Below are positions 16,944 to 24,333 of a DNA stretch of 64,000 bases, one piece after another; position 1 is the first letter of the stretch, and every line of letters starts with the position of its first letter. A program made the translations under genes and the position numbers. This DNA comes from a virus: IMG/VR virus record IMGVR_UViG_3300019093_000008, positions 1 to 64,000 of that record; one strand, 5' to 3'. Below the pieces are notes generated by a model. It had not been told where the DNA came from. It did no database searches and was given only the letters and a program-made list of their open reading frames with translations.

Positions 16944-16966
16944 AAAGGGAGAGTAATCTCCCTTTT
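16944..16966 (+). terminator. Hairpin terminator after tRNA-Arg
   Basis: AAAAGGGAGAGTAATCTCCC plus TTTT. Confidence 0.7.
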
Positions 16967-16982
16967 CGCATATTTATATCAT

Positions 16983-18452
16983 ATGAAATTCATGACCATT
17001 TTATTAAGGGAGGGAAGAAAAGAAGACCTCATGAAAAAATACGAATCAAAATTCTCAGATGAGGGTCTTAGTAACGTTTTTGCGGACCAATTCATTAAGC
17101 AAACTAACTACAAATACGCCGATTTTATTTTAAAAAATTTAAATTCTAATTATTCATTTAGAGAACTTGAAGAGGTAATTGAGGCATTACAAAAGTTTGA
17201 TAAAGTACAAAACAATTTAGAAAAAAAAGACATAAATGATTATACAGGATTTTTTGATTTGATTTCAAGAATTAGTGAATACACTAGAAACAAAGAGAAA
17301 CCAAAATCAAAAAAAATATACGAAGATGATAAATTTGTTGTTGTTGAACCTCAAAACTTTGCGGCATCTTGTAAATACGGTTCAAAAACAAGATGGTGTA
17401 CAACAAATAAAAATAACGATGATTACTTTAACAGGTATACTTCAGGTAATCAAGGTCTTTACTATGTAATTTCAAAAAAAGATATGGATGAAAATCTATA
17501 TAAAATTGCAATTCACATTAGTAATCAAGGTGAGGAAACATTCTACGATGCTGCCGATAGCACTTTAAGTAGTAGAGAAAAAGTATTTTTTAAAAATGCA
17601 TATTCTGAAATGTGGAAAACTATTAAAGAATATCACGATGATGCTCATCCAGATGAAACAGTCGATAAAATAAAACAATCACTTACAACAAACGATGTTT
17701 TTACTGAAAGTATTATAATTTCTGATGTTATAATAACGACAACAATAAACGGATTTGAACTTATGGACCATTATGAAAACACCTTCATAGTTCATTCTGG
17801 TTTGAAGATATATGAAAGAAAAGAAAAACAACAAGGTTTGTTGGATGAATATTTAATTATTATTAGTGCTAATTTAAGAAAAAGAGATTCGTCATACGGT
17901 TTAGAGATTAATTATAACTTTGGTGACGTTGGTTCAGAATTTAAAGTTGATTTAGGTTTTGATGGTTTTGGGGGTAGTTTTAATGTTATTGTACATCACA
18001 CAACTAATATTAGTTCTACAATAGCAACTTACATCTTAAATTCTGTTAGACGAATCTTAGAAAATAATTCAATTCTTTTACAACATATTCATAAGACACC
18101 CGTATGGACACCTGATAGACTCCATTACGGATATACTTTTGAAAAAAATAAAGGTTTGATTAAAAAGTTAGTTGATTGGTTAGATGAAGGAAAAATTGGA
18201 ACAAAGTTAGATTTTCTTGTTGAGATTGGTAAACTTGAAGGAAAGGTTTCAGAGAATGGTTCAGTTTGGTACTCCCAACAAGGTATGAATAATTGGCATC
18301 AATCCTCAAAATGGAGAGGTCATTTTTCATCCTTTTTTGCATCAGCAAAAAATGCTGGCATTTTGAAATATAGAAAAATAGGAAACCAATTTTTTTTAAT
18401 GAAAGGACCTAATTTTGAAGCATATAAAAACGGTGAACTTAAAGCACTTTAA
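16983..18452 (+). CDS. WCTT-family phage protein with winged-helix-like C-terminus
   Basis: 489 residues. The N-terminus (MKFMTILLREGRKEDLMKKY) fits the leader pattern with Leu-Arg-Glu as a possible cut site. Residues about 118-165 carry the family core: VVVEPQNFAASCKYG, TRWCTTN and LYYVISKK. The last 90 residues (KLDFLVEIGKLEGKV through GILKYRKIGNQFFL) look like a winged-helix domain. A long beta-rich middle is unassigned. The strict Trp-Cys-Thr-Thr motif after a Tyr-Gly turn suggests a functional Cys. Confidence 0.8.
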   Translation: MKFMTILLREGRKEDLMKKYESKFSDEGLSNVFADQFIKQTNYKYADFILKNLNSNYSFRELEEVIEALQKFDKVQNNLEKKDINDYTGFFDLISRISEYTRNKEKPKSKKIYEDDKFVVVEPQNFAASCKYGSKTRWCTTNKNNDDYFNRYTSGNQGLYYVISKKDMDENLYKIAIHISNQGEETFYDAADSTLSSREKVFFKNAYSEMWKTIKEYHDDAHPDETVDKIKQSLTTNDVFTESIIISDVIITTTINGFELMDHYENTFIVHSGLKIYERKEKQQGLLDEYLIIISANLRKRDSSYGLEINYNFGDVGSEFKVDLGFDGFGGSFNVIVHHTTNISSTIATYILNSVRRILENNSILLQHIHKTPVWTPDRLHYGYTFEKNKGLIKKLVDWLDEGKIGTKLDFLVEIGKLEGKVSENGSVWYSQQGMNNWHQSSKWRGHFSSFFASAKNAGILKYRKIGNQFFLMKGPNFEAYKNGELKAL

Positions 18453-18673
18453 GGTTTGTTAGATAACTTGCGAAAGTAGAAATAAAGACCAAAAAAGAAT
18501 CCCGCAATACAATACAAAACGAAGTTGGCTTTCCATAAACTTCCTGTCCATAATATTATAGAATATTGAACGGCATCGAACCCGAATGGGTTGAAAAATA
18601 GTGCTAACATTAGAAATATTTGTGACAGGTTGTCTTGAAACGTTCTCTGCCACGTAAACTTGTTTTTCTCCAT
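18449..18673 (-). CDS. Small two-helix membrane protein
   Basis: 74 residues with two hydrophobic segments (about 18-42 and 49-68) and charged ends. It overlaps the end of the convergent WCTT gene by 4 nt. A second overlapping frame on this strand is less convincing. No family recognised. Confidence 0.6.
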   Translation of the reverse strand: MEKNKFTWQRTFQDNLSQIFLMLALFFNPFGFDAVQYSIILWTGSLWKANFVLYCIAGFFFGLYFYFRKLSNKP

Positions 18674-18748
18674 CTTCCATCTGTGTGGGTTTAAAATTTA
18701 TGTCCTAAGACTTTTGGTGTTTTAATAATAAATATCTACTTTTGTGTT

Positions 18749-19348
18749 ATGAAAATTCTATTTTTAGACCATGACGGAGTAATCTGTTTATCAACAGAAT
18801 GGGGTGGTCGTTATAAAAAACAAAAAAAATGGGGCGGTAGAAAATTGTCTATGTCTAATGGAGAAATTCCACTTGAATATAGGTTTGATAACTTTAACAA
18901 AAAAGCGGTAAAAGTTTTAAATGAGATTTTAGAAGAAACTGGAGCTGAGATTGTTGTTAGTTCTGATTGGAAACTTCATTGTAATCTTGAAGAAATGGGT
19001 GAATACTATGAATCACAAGGAATTATAAAAAAACCTATTTCGTTTACTCTTAAATCGTATGAATGTAAGTGGTATGACAATAATGTGTTTCCTTGGGAAA
19101 GACAATGGGATTTAGAACAATCTAGGTCTATTGAAATTAAACAATATTTAGTTGACCATCCTGAGATAACAAATTGGGTGGCTGTAGATGATTTAAACAT
19201 GGGTAAAACGGGTTTATATTACTCTATGGAGTTCGAACATGAGTGGGGATTAGATAACTTTGTATTGACCGAAAAAGATAATGAGGGGATTAAACAAACA
19301 GGAATTAAAGAATCTATTCTAAAATATTTAAATAAAAAAGATGAGTAA
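18749..19348 (+). CDS. HAD-like hydrolase, RNA-repair-associated type
   Basis: 199 residues. Motif I is FLDHDGVI at the N-terminus, motif II is the Ser in VVSSDW, and a late VAVDDLNMG provides the acidic motif IV. The aromatic loop with KLHCNLEEMGEY matches HAD proteins described as Swiss-army-knife RNA repair relatives. A 5'/3' phosphate-processing role alongside the RNA ligase at 40519 is plausible. Confidence 0.8.
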   Translation: MKILFLDHDGVICLSTEWGGRYKKQKKWGGRKLSMSNGEIPLEYRFDNFNKKAVKVLNEILEETGAEIVVSSDWKLHCNLEEMGEYYESQGIIKKPISFTLKSYECKWYDNNVFPWERQWDLEQSRSIEIKQYLVDHPEITNWVAVDDLNMGKTGLYYSMEFEHEWGLDNFVLTEKDNEGIKQTGIKESILKYLNKKDE

Positions 19349-19538
19349 AATAAATATTGAAAAAATTTTGGAAGAAGAGGGAAATGTTCGTAGATTTGTA
19401 GGAGTGGCACCTGAAGGTTTTGTCTTGGTACACGAAAAAACCTTACAAGACCTTCAGGATTTTGAAATATGGAGAGAGTGGAAAAATGGTCTTAAAAGTA
19501 TCGAGGAGATGAACAAATTAAATTTTCAAGATACTTAA
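19341..19538 (+). CDS. Hypothetical protein, 65 aa
   Basis: Starts 8 nt before the stop of the HAD gene, so probably coupled to it. Helical, acidic, with no known family (VRRFVGVAPEGFVLVHEKTLQDL). tRNA-Thr begins 9 nt after its stop. Confidence 0.65.
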   Translation: MSKINIEKILEEEGNVRRFVGVAPEGFVLVHEKTLQDLQDFEIWREWKNGLKSIEEMNKLNFQDT

Positions 19539-19547
19539 TAAAAACAA

Positions 19548-19619
19548 GCCCTTTAAGCATTGCAGGCGATGCGCATGACTTGTAATCATGATAACTCGGT
19601 TCGATTCCGGGCGGGGGCT
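19548..19619 (+). tRNA. tRNA-Thr (TGT)
   Basis: D stem GCAT/ATGC, anticodon arm CATGA-CTTGTAA-TCATG, T loop TTCGATT. The acceptor GCCCTTT/CGGGGGC has two G-T pairs and one mismatch. Confidence 0.88.
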
Positions 19620-19624
19620 CATAA

Positions 19625-19682
19625 AATCCGTTAGTATAGTATGTTAGTGATTTTGCAAACCAAGGTAGAACTTGACCCGGAA
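19625..19682 (+). tRNA. Degenerate tRNA-like element (possible Cys, GCA)
   Basis: TTAGTATAGTATGTTAGT resembles a D arm, TTTTGCAAACC an anticodon arm, and TCCG/CGGA an acceptor followed by ACCA. The T arm is missing or reduced, so it may be a tRNA relic or an unusual short tRNA. A normal tRNA-Cys exists at 24334. Confidence 0.35.
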
Positions 19683-19742
19683 CCACAAGAAGATTCCCAA
19701 GAAGATTGGGAATTAGGAGACATTATCTATTTTTAACGTGTA

Positions 19743-19827
19743 GTGGTCATACAAGTGTAACTGCCTGCAGCAGTGAAAGGAAGTCGACTCCAAGGGTTGT
19801 TCCCACTTGTCCCTGACCACTTTTTTT
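19743..19827 (+). ncRNA. tRNA-like hairpin RNA ending in a T-run
   Basis: A 7-bp outer stem (GTGGTCA/TGACCAC) encloses a second 7-bp stem (ACAAGTG/CACTTGT) and inner hairpins: ACTGC/GCAGT, GGA-AGTCGAC-TCC and GGG/CCC. Seven T follow the outer stem, so it can end transcription. The outer stem length and 7-nt inner loops recall a tRNA, but the order of arms differs. Unidentified; could be a small regulatory RNA or an elaborate terminator for the tRNA-Thr transcript. Confidence 0.55.
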
Positions 19828-19848
19828 ATTTATAACATATTTATATTC

Positions 19849-21090
19849 ATGATAAATGAAATAAATAATATACTTTCAATATATAATTCAATTTTAGAAA
19901 ATAAAAAGATAATTACTTTAAATGAGATTAAACCAATCACATTAAATACTGTTAGATATAAAAATGTATTTTACGACACTAAAGCGGCTTCAGATTCGGT
20001 TAATAAGGCACTTTTAGATGATTTACAAACTGCCGCAGCTAAAGCTGGTGTAACTGTTACAATAACAACCGCATCAACAGGTCACAACACTAGAACAACA
20101 TCAGGAGCTGAAAGCCGACATGGACAAAAAACCGCTGTTGATATTGGAAAAATAAATAACCAAGATTCTGGAGATGCAACTAGTCCATCAAATGGAAACG
20201 CTCAATTTAGAGATTTAGGTAATAAATTAAAAGATATCTTAGTCTCTATGAGATATTCTCTGAACTCTGAGAGGGGAAACGATAAAGCCGTTATATGGCA
20301 AACAAATGTAGATGGAAACCATTACAATCATCTACACGTTTCAAATACAACAGATAGTACATCTACGGGTACCACATCCACAAATAATACAACATCGGAT
20401 ACTACATCGTTTACACCAAAAGTAATTAACCCTAACCAAACATATTATCAACCAAAATTAATTGACCCTAACCAAACTTATTACCAAAGTTCAGTAAAAA
20501 CGGAAAGTTATGACATAATATTTGAAGAAAAAATTTATGGTGGTTTTGGAAATGGAGTTTCAAGTAATGGTTATGTCCTTGTAATACCAAAAGATAAGAA
20601 TTCTAAAATTAAATCACCCGTAGATGGGGTAATAACAAAACAAGGATTTTCTTATGGTTGTAAAAACAAAATAAATATTACACACGAAATTGATGGTAAA
20701 AATTTTTATTTAGAATATTGTGGATTAAAAAATACAAAAGATAGTGGTGATGTTTTTAAAGGCGAAATGATTGGTGAAATTGGTGATGATGATGTAACTG
20801 TTACTTTGTATAATTCATCAAAAGAAAGAAGTAGAATTGATTATTATAGAGAAAAAGAATATTCGGGTGATAATAAAAAATATTCAAGAGACGGTAAAAA
20901 AGGTTCTTATAAAAGAAAAACCATTATTGACCCTAATAAAGTGTATTATCCAAGTAAAATACCGGATGCTAATGCTGTATATTTTCCATCTCGTGAAATA
21001 AATCCTAATGCCGTATATTATCCAGCCAATTTTAAAGAAGAATATAAAATACAAAAAGATATCAACAAAATTAGAAAACTATTAAAATAA
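19849..21090 (+). CDS. Dual peptidase: M15-like and M23-like domains with PN-YY repeats
   Basis: 413 residues from the ATG at 19849. The N-terminus (MINEINNILSIYNSILENK) fits the leader pattern with Ile-Leu-Glu. Residues about 75-165 match M15 D-Ala-D-Ala carboxypeptidases (SRHGQKTAVDIG and HYNHLHVSN). Residues about 225-310 look like a degenerate M23 domain (IKSPVDGVITKQ, with LEYCGL). About five INPNQTYYQP-type repeats flank it. Two different peptide-cleaving modules suggest an entry or lysis enzyme acting on cross-links; the repeats may anchor it in the virion. Confidence 0.85.
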   Translation: MINEINNILSIYNSILENKKIITLNEIKPITLNTVRYKNVFYDTKAASDSVNKALLDDLQTAAAKAGVTVTITTASTGHNTRTTSGAESRHGQKTAVDIGKINNQDSGDATSPSNGNAQFRDLGNKLKDILVSMRYSLNSERGNDKAVIWQTNVDGNHYNHLHVSNTTDSTSTGTTSTNNTTSDTTSFTPKVINPNQTYYQPKLIDPNQTYYQSSVKTESYDIIFEEKIYGGFGNGVSSNGYVLVIPKDKNSKIKSPVDGVITKQGFSYGCKNKINITHEIDGKNFYLEYCGLKNTKDSGDVFKGEMIGEIGDDDVTVTLYNSSKERSRIDYYREKEYSGDNKKYSRDGKKGSYKRKTIIDPNKVYYPSKIPDANAVYFPSREINPNAVYYPANFKEEYKIQKDINKIRKLLK

Positions 21091-21091
21091 A

Positions 21092-21115
21092 AAAACCCAT
21101 CTTAGGATGGGTTTT
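21092..21115. terminator. Bidirectional intrinsic terminator
   Basis: AAAACCCATC-ttag-GATGGGTTTT between convergent genes. Confidence 0.85.
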
Positions 21116-21139
21116 AAATTTCTTTTTAGTAATTAAAAA

Positions 21140-21301
21140 TTACTGAGTAACTACAGTATCAACAGATACTGAATCTACCACTGTTGAATCAACAATTACA
21201 GTATCTACAACTACAGTTGAGTCTACATTTGAATTTGTGGAACTATCTCCACCACATGATACCAATGATACAATTGCAAGGAAAGCGACTAATTTTTTCA
21301 T
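21140..21301 (-). CDS. Small lipoprotein
   Basis: 53 residues from ATG 21301. A signal peptide (MKKLVAFLAIVSLVSCGG) ends in a lipobox with Cys followed by Gly-Gly, as in Bacteroidota lipoproteins. The mature part is a short Asp/Ser/Val tract made of repeated DSTVV/DTVV units. It would sit in the envelope, possibly surface exposed. Phage lipoproteins of this size can block receptors against superinfection (as T5 Llp does), which is an attractive but untested reading. Confidence 0.82.
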   Translation of the reverse strand: MKKLVAFLAIVSLVSCGGDSSTNSNVDSTVVVDTVIVDSTVVDSVSVDTVVTQ

Positions 21302-21355
21302 AATTATGTTTTTATATAAAGTAAATATACTGAGAAAATCCCATTTAGTCAAATA

Positions 21356-21805
21356 TTATTTTAAAAATCTTAATTTGTACAATGTGGAGTATATTAATTC
21401 TTGAACAGTATCAATTTGATTTTGAATAAATGACTCTTTAACATTTTTTCTAACCTTTTCAATCATAGTATCTAATGATTTGAAATAGTTAATTACTTGG
21501 TCAAGACTTTTATAATCCTCAGTTTTCACAGAATCATAATTTTTAATAATTTCGTATTTACCTTGGTAACTTTCAATAATTCCATCAACTAAACCATCAA
21601 TTTCTTCATAATATTTTTGTAATGCTTTATGTTCAGAAAATGATTTAGTTTGTAAATGAAATATGTGTACTTGAGTTTGTGAATGCAATAAAACTGAGAC
21701 CATATTTTTGAAACCCGAATTACTTTTAATTTCAATTTTATTTTCCTCCTCATTTAAGTACATTGCCTTAAATAATTGTTCTTTAGTTAATGTTAATTTT
21801 TCCAT
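21356..21805 (-). CDS. DUF5856-like, ferritin-like helical protein
   Basis: 149 residues from ATG 21805. All-helical; LLHSQTQVHIFHLQTKSFSEHKAL and EIDGLVDGIIESYQGKY match the DUF5856 pattern of phage proteins related to Dps/ferritin-like bundles. The usual iron ligands cannot be confirmed. The N-terminus LTLTKEQLFKAMYLNEE resembles the shared leader with Leu-Asn-Glu. It could be a packaged protein. Confidence 0.75.
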   Translation of the reverse strand: MEKLTLTKEQLFKAMYLNEEENKIEIKSNSGFKNMVSVLLHSQTQVHIFHLQTKSFSEHKALQKYYEEIDGLVDGIIESYQGKYEIIKNYDSVKTEDYKSLDQVINYFKSLDTMIEKVRKNVKESFIQNQIDTVQELIYSTLYKLRFLK

Positions 21806-21832
21806 ATTGATAAATATGCGGCAAATCAAAAA

Positions 21833-21909
21833 TGGTGTGAATAGCGGGACTCGAACCCGCAACAACTAGCGCCACAAGCTAGTGCTCTACCAATTAAGCT
21901 ATATCCACC
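21833..21909 (-). tRNA. tRNA-His (GTG)
   Basis: Anticodon arm CTAGC-TTGTGGC-GCTAG; G at -1; acceptor GTGGATA/TATTCAC; CCA is encoded. Last gene of the minus-strand array. Confidence 0.93.
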
Positions 21910-21914
21910 ATATG

Positions 21915-21987
21915 AGGTCCTATTAGGATTTGAACCCAAATTTCTTCGTCCGTATCGAAGTGTATTAATCCATTATACTATAAGACC
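21915..21987 (-). tRNA. tRNA-Arg (ACG)
   Basis: Acceptor GGTCTTA/TAGGACC, anticodon arm CTTCG-ATACGGA-CGAAG, T loop TTCAAAT. Confidence 0.9.
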
Positions 21988-22062
21988 AAACTAACACCCT
22001 AATTTATCCAACTTACAGGTATTATGGCTGTCCCTAAGAAAGAGTTTAGCATTTTTGATGAA

Positions 22063-22203
22063 GGTGTGTTAATACAACCAACTCTCTATCATACAGGTTA
22101 GGAATAGACTTTTGTAGATACAATCTAACGGCAGTCAACCGTACCCTTTACCGCCCCACTCAGGGTGAACTGACCCATATGGTTATCACACCATTTCTCA
22201 TCG
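22063..22203 (-). ncRNA. Large tRNA-like or structured RNA
   Basis: On the minus strand GGTGTG pairs with CACACC, extended by TAACCA/TGGTTG and GATG/CATC, enclosing hairpins GGGT/ACCC, ACGG-TTGACTG-CCGT and TAGA/TCTA. About 141 nt, placed in line with the tRNAs. It is not a standard tRNA; identity unknown. Confidence 0.5.
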
Positions 22204-22240
22204 TTCAGGATTGAACTATCCGTTGATTAGACGGAACGTG

Positions 22241-22399
22241 TAGTCAGGACAGGATTTGAACCTGTATGTTAGCTTTACCTTATCGTTGACTAACCGCACC
22301 TTCTAGCGAGCGTCTACCAAGTTACATTGACCCCGTAGTGGATTTTAACCACATTATTTTTACGTCTAGAACGGGTTAATAACATTCCGCCACCTGACT
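22241..22399 (-). tRNA. tRNA-Leu-like gene with a long D-loop insertion
   Basis: The acceptor AGTCAGG/CCTGACT, T arm ACAGG-TTCAAAT-CCTGT and variable arm GTTAG/CTAAC are intact. The Leu-type D arm (GGCGGAAT...TTGGTAGACGC) is split by about 62 nt that begin GTTA and end TAAC and contain ACCCGT/ACGGGGT and GTGG-TTAAAAT-CCAC hairpins. The anticodon arm is hard to place, so the decoding identity is unresolved. Total 159 nt. Confidence 0.5.
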
Positions 22400-22524
22400 A
22401 TGTTTAAAGAGCTTAGGTACTCTTCGTGATAGGGGTGCTATCTTCGCCCTAAACCACCATTCATAAGGTCTGTGTCCCTCAATGGTTCTCGTCAGTTCTA
22501 TTCACAGCAATAGACGAGAGTCTG
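22400..22524 (-). other. Strongly folding spacer in the tRNA array
   Basis: No ORF. Minus-strand hairpins include TCTCGTC...GACGAGA around CTATT/AATAG, ACCATT/AATGGT, and GATAG-CACCC-CTATC. Such dense pairing is unusual for tRNA spacers. Confidence 0.5.
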
Positions 22525-22649
22525 TAGTCAGGACAGGATTCGAACCTGCAACGCTTCCGCACTCCTGCGTTGATGCCTTTTTTGTTTAATGTGAGGTTCG
22601 ACCTACCTCATTGCAGTTTTTCATCGTATACCAATTCCGCCACCTGACC
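22525..22649 (-). tRNA. tRNA-Leu-like gene with an anticodon-loop insertion
   Basis: Ends nearly match the gene at 22241 (GGTCAGG acceptor, T arm GCAGG-TTCGAAT-CCTGT). The D arm GGCGGAATTGGTATACG is normal and the variable arm is AACGC/GCGTT. Between GATG and CATC lies a 46-nt loop holding the hairpin TGAGGT-AGGTCGA-ACCTCA. Removal of this insert would be needed for a normal anticodon loop. Confidence 0.55.
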
Positions 22650-22705
22650 ATATAGTGGATGAAAAAAACCTATTTTCCTTTCGGCCGTCCACAAAGGCCC
22701 ACTTG

Positions 22706-22779
22706 AGCGGATTATCGGGCTCGAACCGACCCTATTTCACATTGGAAGTGTGATGCCATACCAACTAGGCGAAATCCGC
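22706..22779 (-). tRNA. tRNA-Gly (TCC)
   Basis: Anticodon arm CACA-CTTCCAA-TGTG; acceptor GCGGATT/AATCCGC. Confidence 0.93.
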
Positions 22780-22829
22780 ATTTGTGGGTATATATTCATC
22801 ACATATTCATGGGTTCCCACCACCCCTTG

Positions 22830-22902
22830 AGCGGAAGACCAGGCTCGAACTGGCCACCCCAACCTTGGCAAGGTTGTGCTCTACCGAATGAGCTACTTCC
22901 GC
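22830..22902 (-). tRNA. tRNA-Gly (GCC)
   Basis: Anticodon loop TTGCCAA; acceptor GCGGAAG/CTTCCGC; T loop TTCGAGC. Confidence 0.94.
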
Positions 22903-23182
22903 ATGTCCCCATCATGAGATTGATGATGAGTAGATTTTAACGGGTTTCTCTGACTGTTCGAGAACCATATCCCCTATATCTGTTTGATAACCCATATAGT
23001 TACCTCATGAATTAGGTCTTTTTCATTAGTGTCTTACCACATAAAAACCTGTCAACCTTTACTGGGCGAGGATAGGTTTATCAACGTTATTCCCATGAGT
23101 AGTCATTTACGACTGATACTACCAAACATCTACCCATTGTTTAAGTCTTGGATTAAAGACTCTGAGTATCTCTTACTCACTG
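22903..23182 (-). other. Folded noncoding spacer between tRNA-Asp and tRNA-Gly
   Basis: 280 nt without a credible gene. Successive minus-strand hairpins: GAGT/ACTC, AGTCTT-TAATCC-AAGACT, AGTC-GTAAAT-GACT, GGTAAC-TATATGG-GTTATC, and CATCAT/ATGATG. It may be a processed precursor region, cryptic tRNA relics, or one larger structured RNA. Confidence 0.5.
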
Positions 23183-23255
23183 CGGTCTATCACGGATTCG
23201 AACCGAGAGTCTTCGCATCGACAGTGCGACATGTTAGCCCTTACACCAATAGACC
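23183..23255 (-). tRNA. tRNA-Asp (GTC)
   Basis: Anticodon arm CGCA-CTGTCGA-TGCG, acceptor GGTCTAT/ATAGACC. Its first 15 nt are also the end of the endonuclease ORF upstream. Confidence 0.94.
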
Positions 23256-23870
23256 AAAATCAAATTTTTTAATTTCTTTAGAATATATCAAAATAATGTT
23301 ATCTACTGACAATAATTTTTTTTCCAAATTTACATCTTTTTCACCATATAATTTTCCTTTTATTTCAACCCATTTATTACTTTTTTTTATATAAAAATCA
23401 GGATAATATTTATGTTTTTTACCATCAACCCCTATGTATTCAAAGTATATTATATTGTTTTTTTCCCAAGCAATATTATGTTCATCACATTTTATGGCAA
23501 ATTCTTTTTCAGAGCCAGAATCCATACAAACCCCTTTATAAAAACATTTGTGTTTTACAGTTGAATTTTCCCTATATCCCCCAGATGACTTCAACCAGCA
23601 TTCTTTGTGATATTTTCTTGATTTCCATCTAGTGTGAACTATTAGTTCTTGACAATGTAGACACATAGTTTTTATTGTGGCCTTTTCATGATTTAATAAA
23701 CCTATTTTTTTATTTGCAATTTTTACTTTATCTGAATTTTTTGCTGAAATAGATTTTTTAATTTTGTCATTTTCTGTCCAACTTCTACTGTTTCTACACT
23801 CTAAACTACAATAATTTATGAGGCCCTTTTTTGGTTCAAATTCTCTATTACATTTTACACAATGTTTCAT
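23241..23870 (-). CDS. PD-(D/E)XK homing endonuclease ending inside tRNA-Asp
   Basis: 209 residues. It starts with a Cys-rich zinc motif (CVKCNREFEP, then YCSLECRN), followed by a second Cys pair (MCLHCQ), and ends with a Vsr-like or PD-(D/E)XK core: YYPDFYI, then KWVEIKGKLY. The last codons (Gly-Leu-Leu-Val-stop) are the 5' end of tRNA-Asp, so the gene is fused precisely to the tRNA start. The endonuclease at 28657 has the same architecture and placement. Confidence 0.85.
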   Translation of the reverse strand: MKHCVKCNREFEPKKGLINYCSLECRNSRSWTENDKIKKSISAKNSDKVKIANKKIGLLNHEKATIKTMCLHCQELIVHTRWKSRKYHKECWLKSSGGYRENSTVKHKCFYKGVCMDSGSEKEFAIKCDEHNIAWEKNNIIYFEYIGVDGKKHKYYPDFYIKKSNKWVEIKGKLYGEKDVNLEKKLLSVDNIILIYSKEIKKFDFGLLV

Positions 23871-23907
23871 AACTAAGTCTTTACATATAAATATGTAAGT
23901 TGAACCC

Positions 23908-23937
23908 TAAAACTATACTTTGTATAGTTTTATTTTT
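23908..23937. terminator. Hairpin terminator
   Basis: AAAACTATAC/GTATAGTTTT upstream of the endonuclease start; followed by a T-run on the plus strand. Confidence 0.6.
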
Positions 23938-23955
23938 TTATCTCCGTATTTAAAG

Positions 23956-24040
23956 CTGCTTCGGTAGGATTCGAACCTACGATGGTTTTTACACACCAGA
24001 TTAACAGTCTGGACCGTTCGGCCACTACGGCAACGAAGCA
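23956..24040 (-). tRNA. tRNA-Asn (GTT) with an enlarged variable loop
   Basis: Acceptor TGCTTCG/CGAAGCA, anticodon arm CCAGA-CTGTTAA-TCTGG, T loop TTCGAAT. The variable region is about 15 nt instead of 5, unusual for Asn. Confidence 0.85.
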
Positions 24041-24240
24041 ATTCAAAGAACTAATTGTTGAGTATCTATACTCAAACCGCGGATAACTCAAAATAAACAA
24101 TACTTCCAAAAGTTAGGAAAGGAGAAGATGGTCGAGTGGACAACTCCTTTTACGATTGGCATTACTTGATGATTTCAACTCCGAGAATCTCCAACCTCCA
24201 TCATCAGGTTGCGATATCCCATTCCCCAATCAACCTTTTG
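24041..24240 (-). other. Folded noncoding spacer with a perfect palindrome
   Basis: Holds TTGAGTAT-CT-ATACTCAA at 24058-24075 and, on the minus strand, GATTGG/CCAATC enclosing GATGAT/ATCATC. No credible gene. Confidence 0.45.
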
Positions 24241-24326
24241 CACGTATGGTAGGATTCGAACCCACGTTAGGACTTTCGTCCGTACAGTTTTGGAGACTGT
24301 TGCCTAAACCTCTCGGCCACACACGT
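24241..24326 (-). tRNA. Class II tRNA with CCA anticodon (Trp-reading)
   Basis: Acceptor ACGTGTG/CATACGT, anticodon arm ACAGT-CTCCAAA-ACTGT, variable arm GGAC-GAAA-GTCC, T loop TTCGAAT, discriminator G. The D arm and long variable arm look like tRNA-Ser while the anticodon reads UGG. tRNA-Trp normally has no long arm, so the charging identity is uncertain. Confidence 0.85.
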
Positions 24327-24333
24327 ATTTTTG

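Noticed and set aside
18459-18680. Second minus-strand frame over the membrane gene
   Set aside because: Less regular hydrophobic pattern and conflicts with the better frame 18449-18673.
23029-23394. Plus-strand ORF in the tRNA array
   Set aside because: Antisense across tRNA-Asp and the endonuclease; not protein-like.
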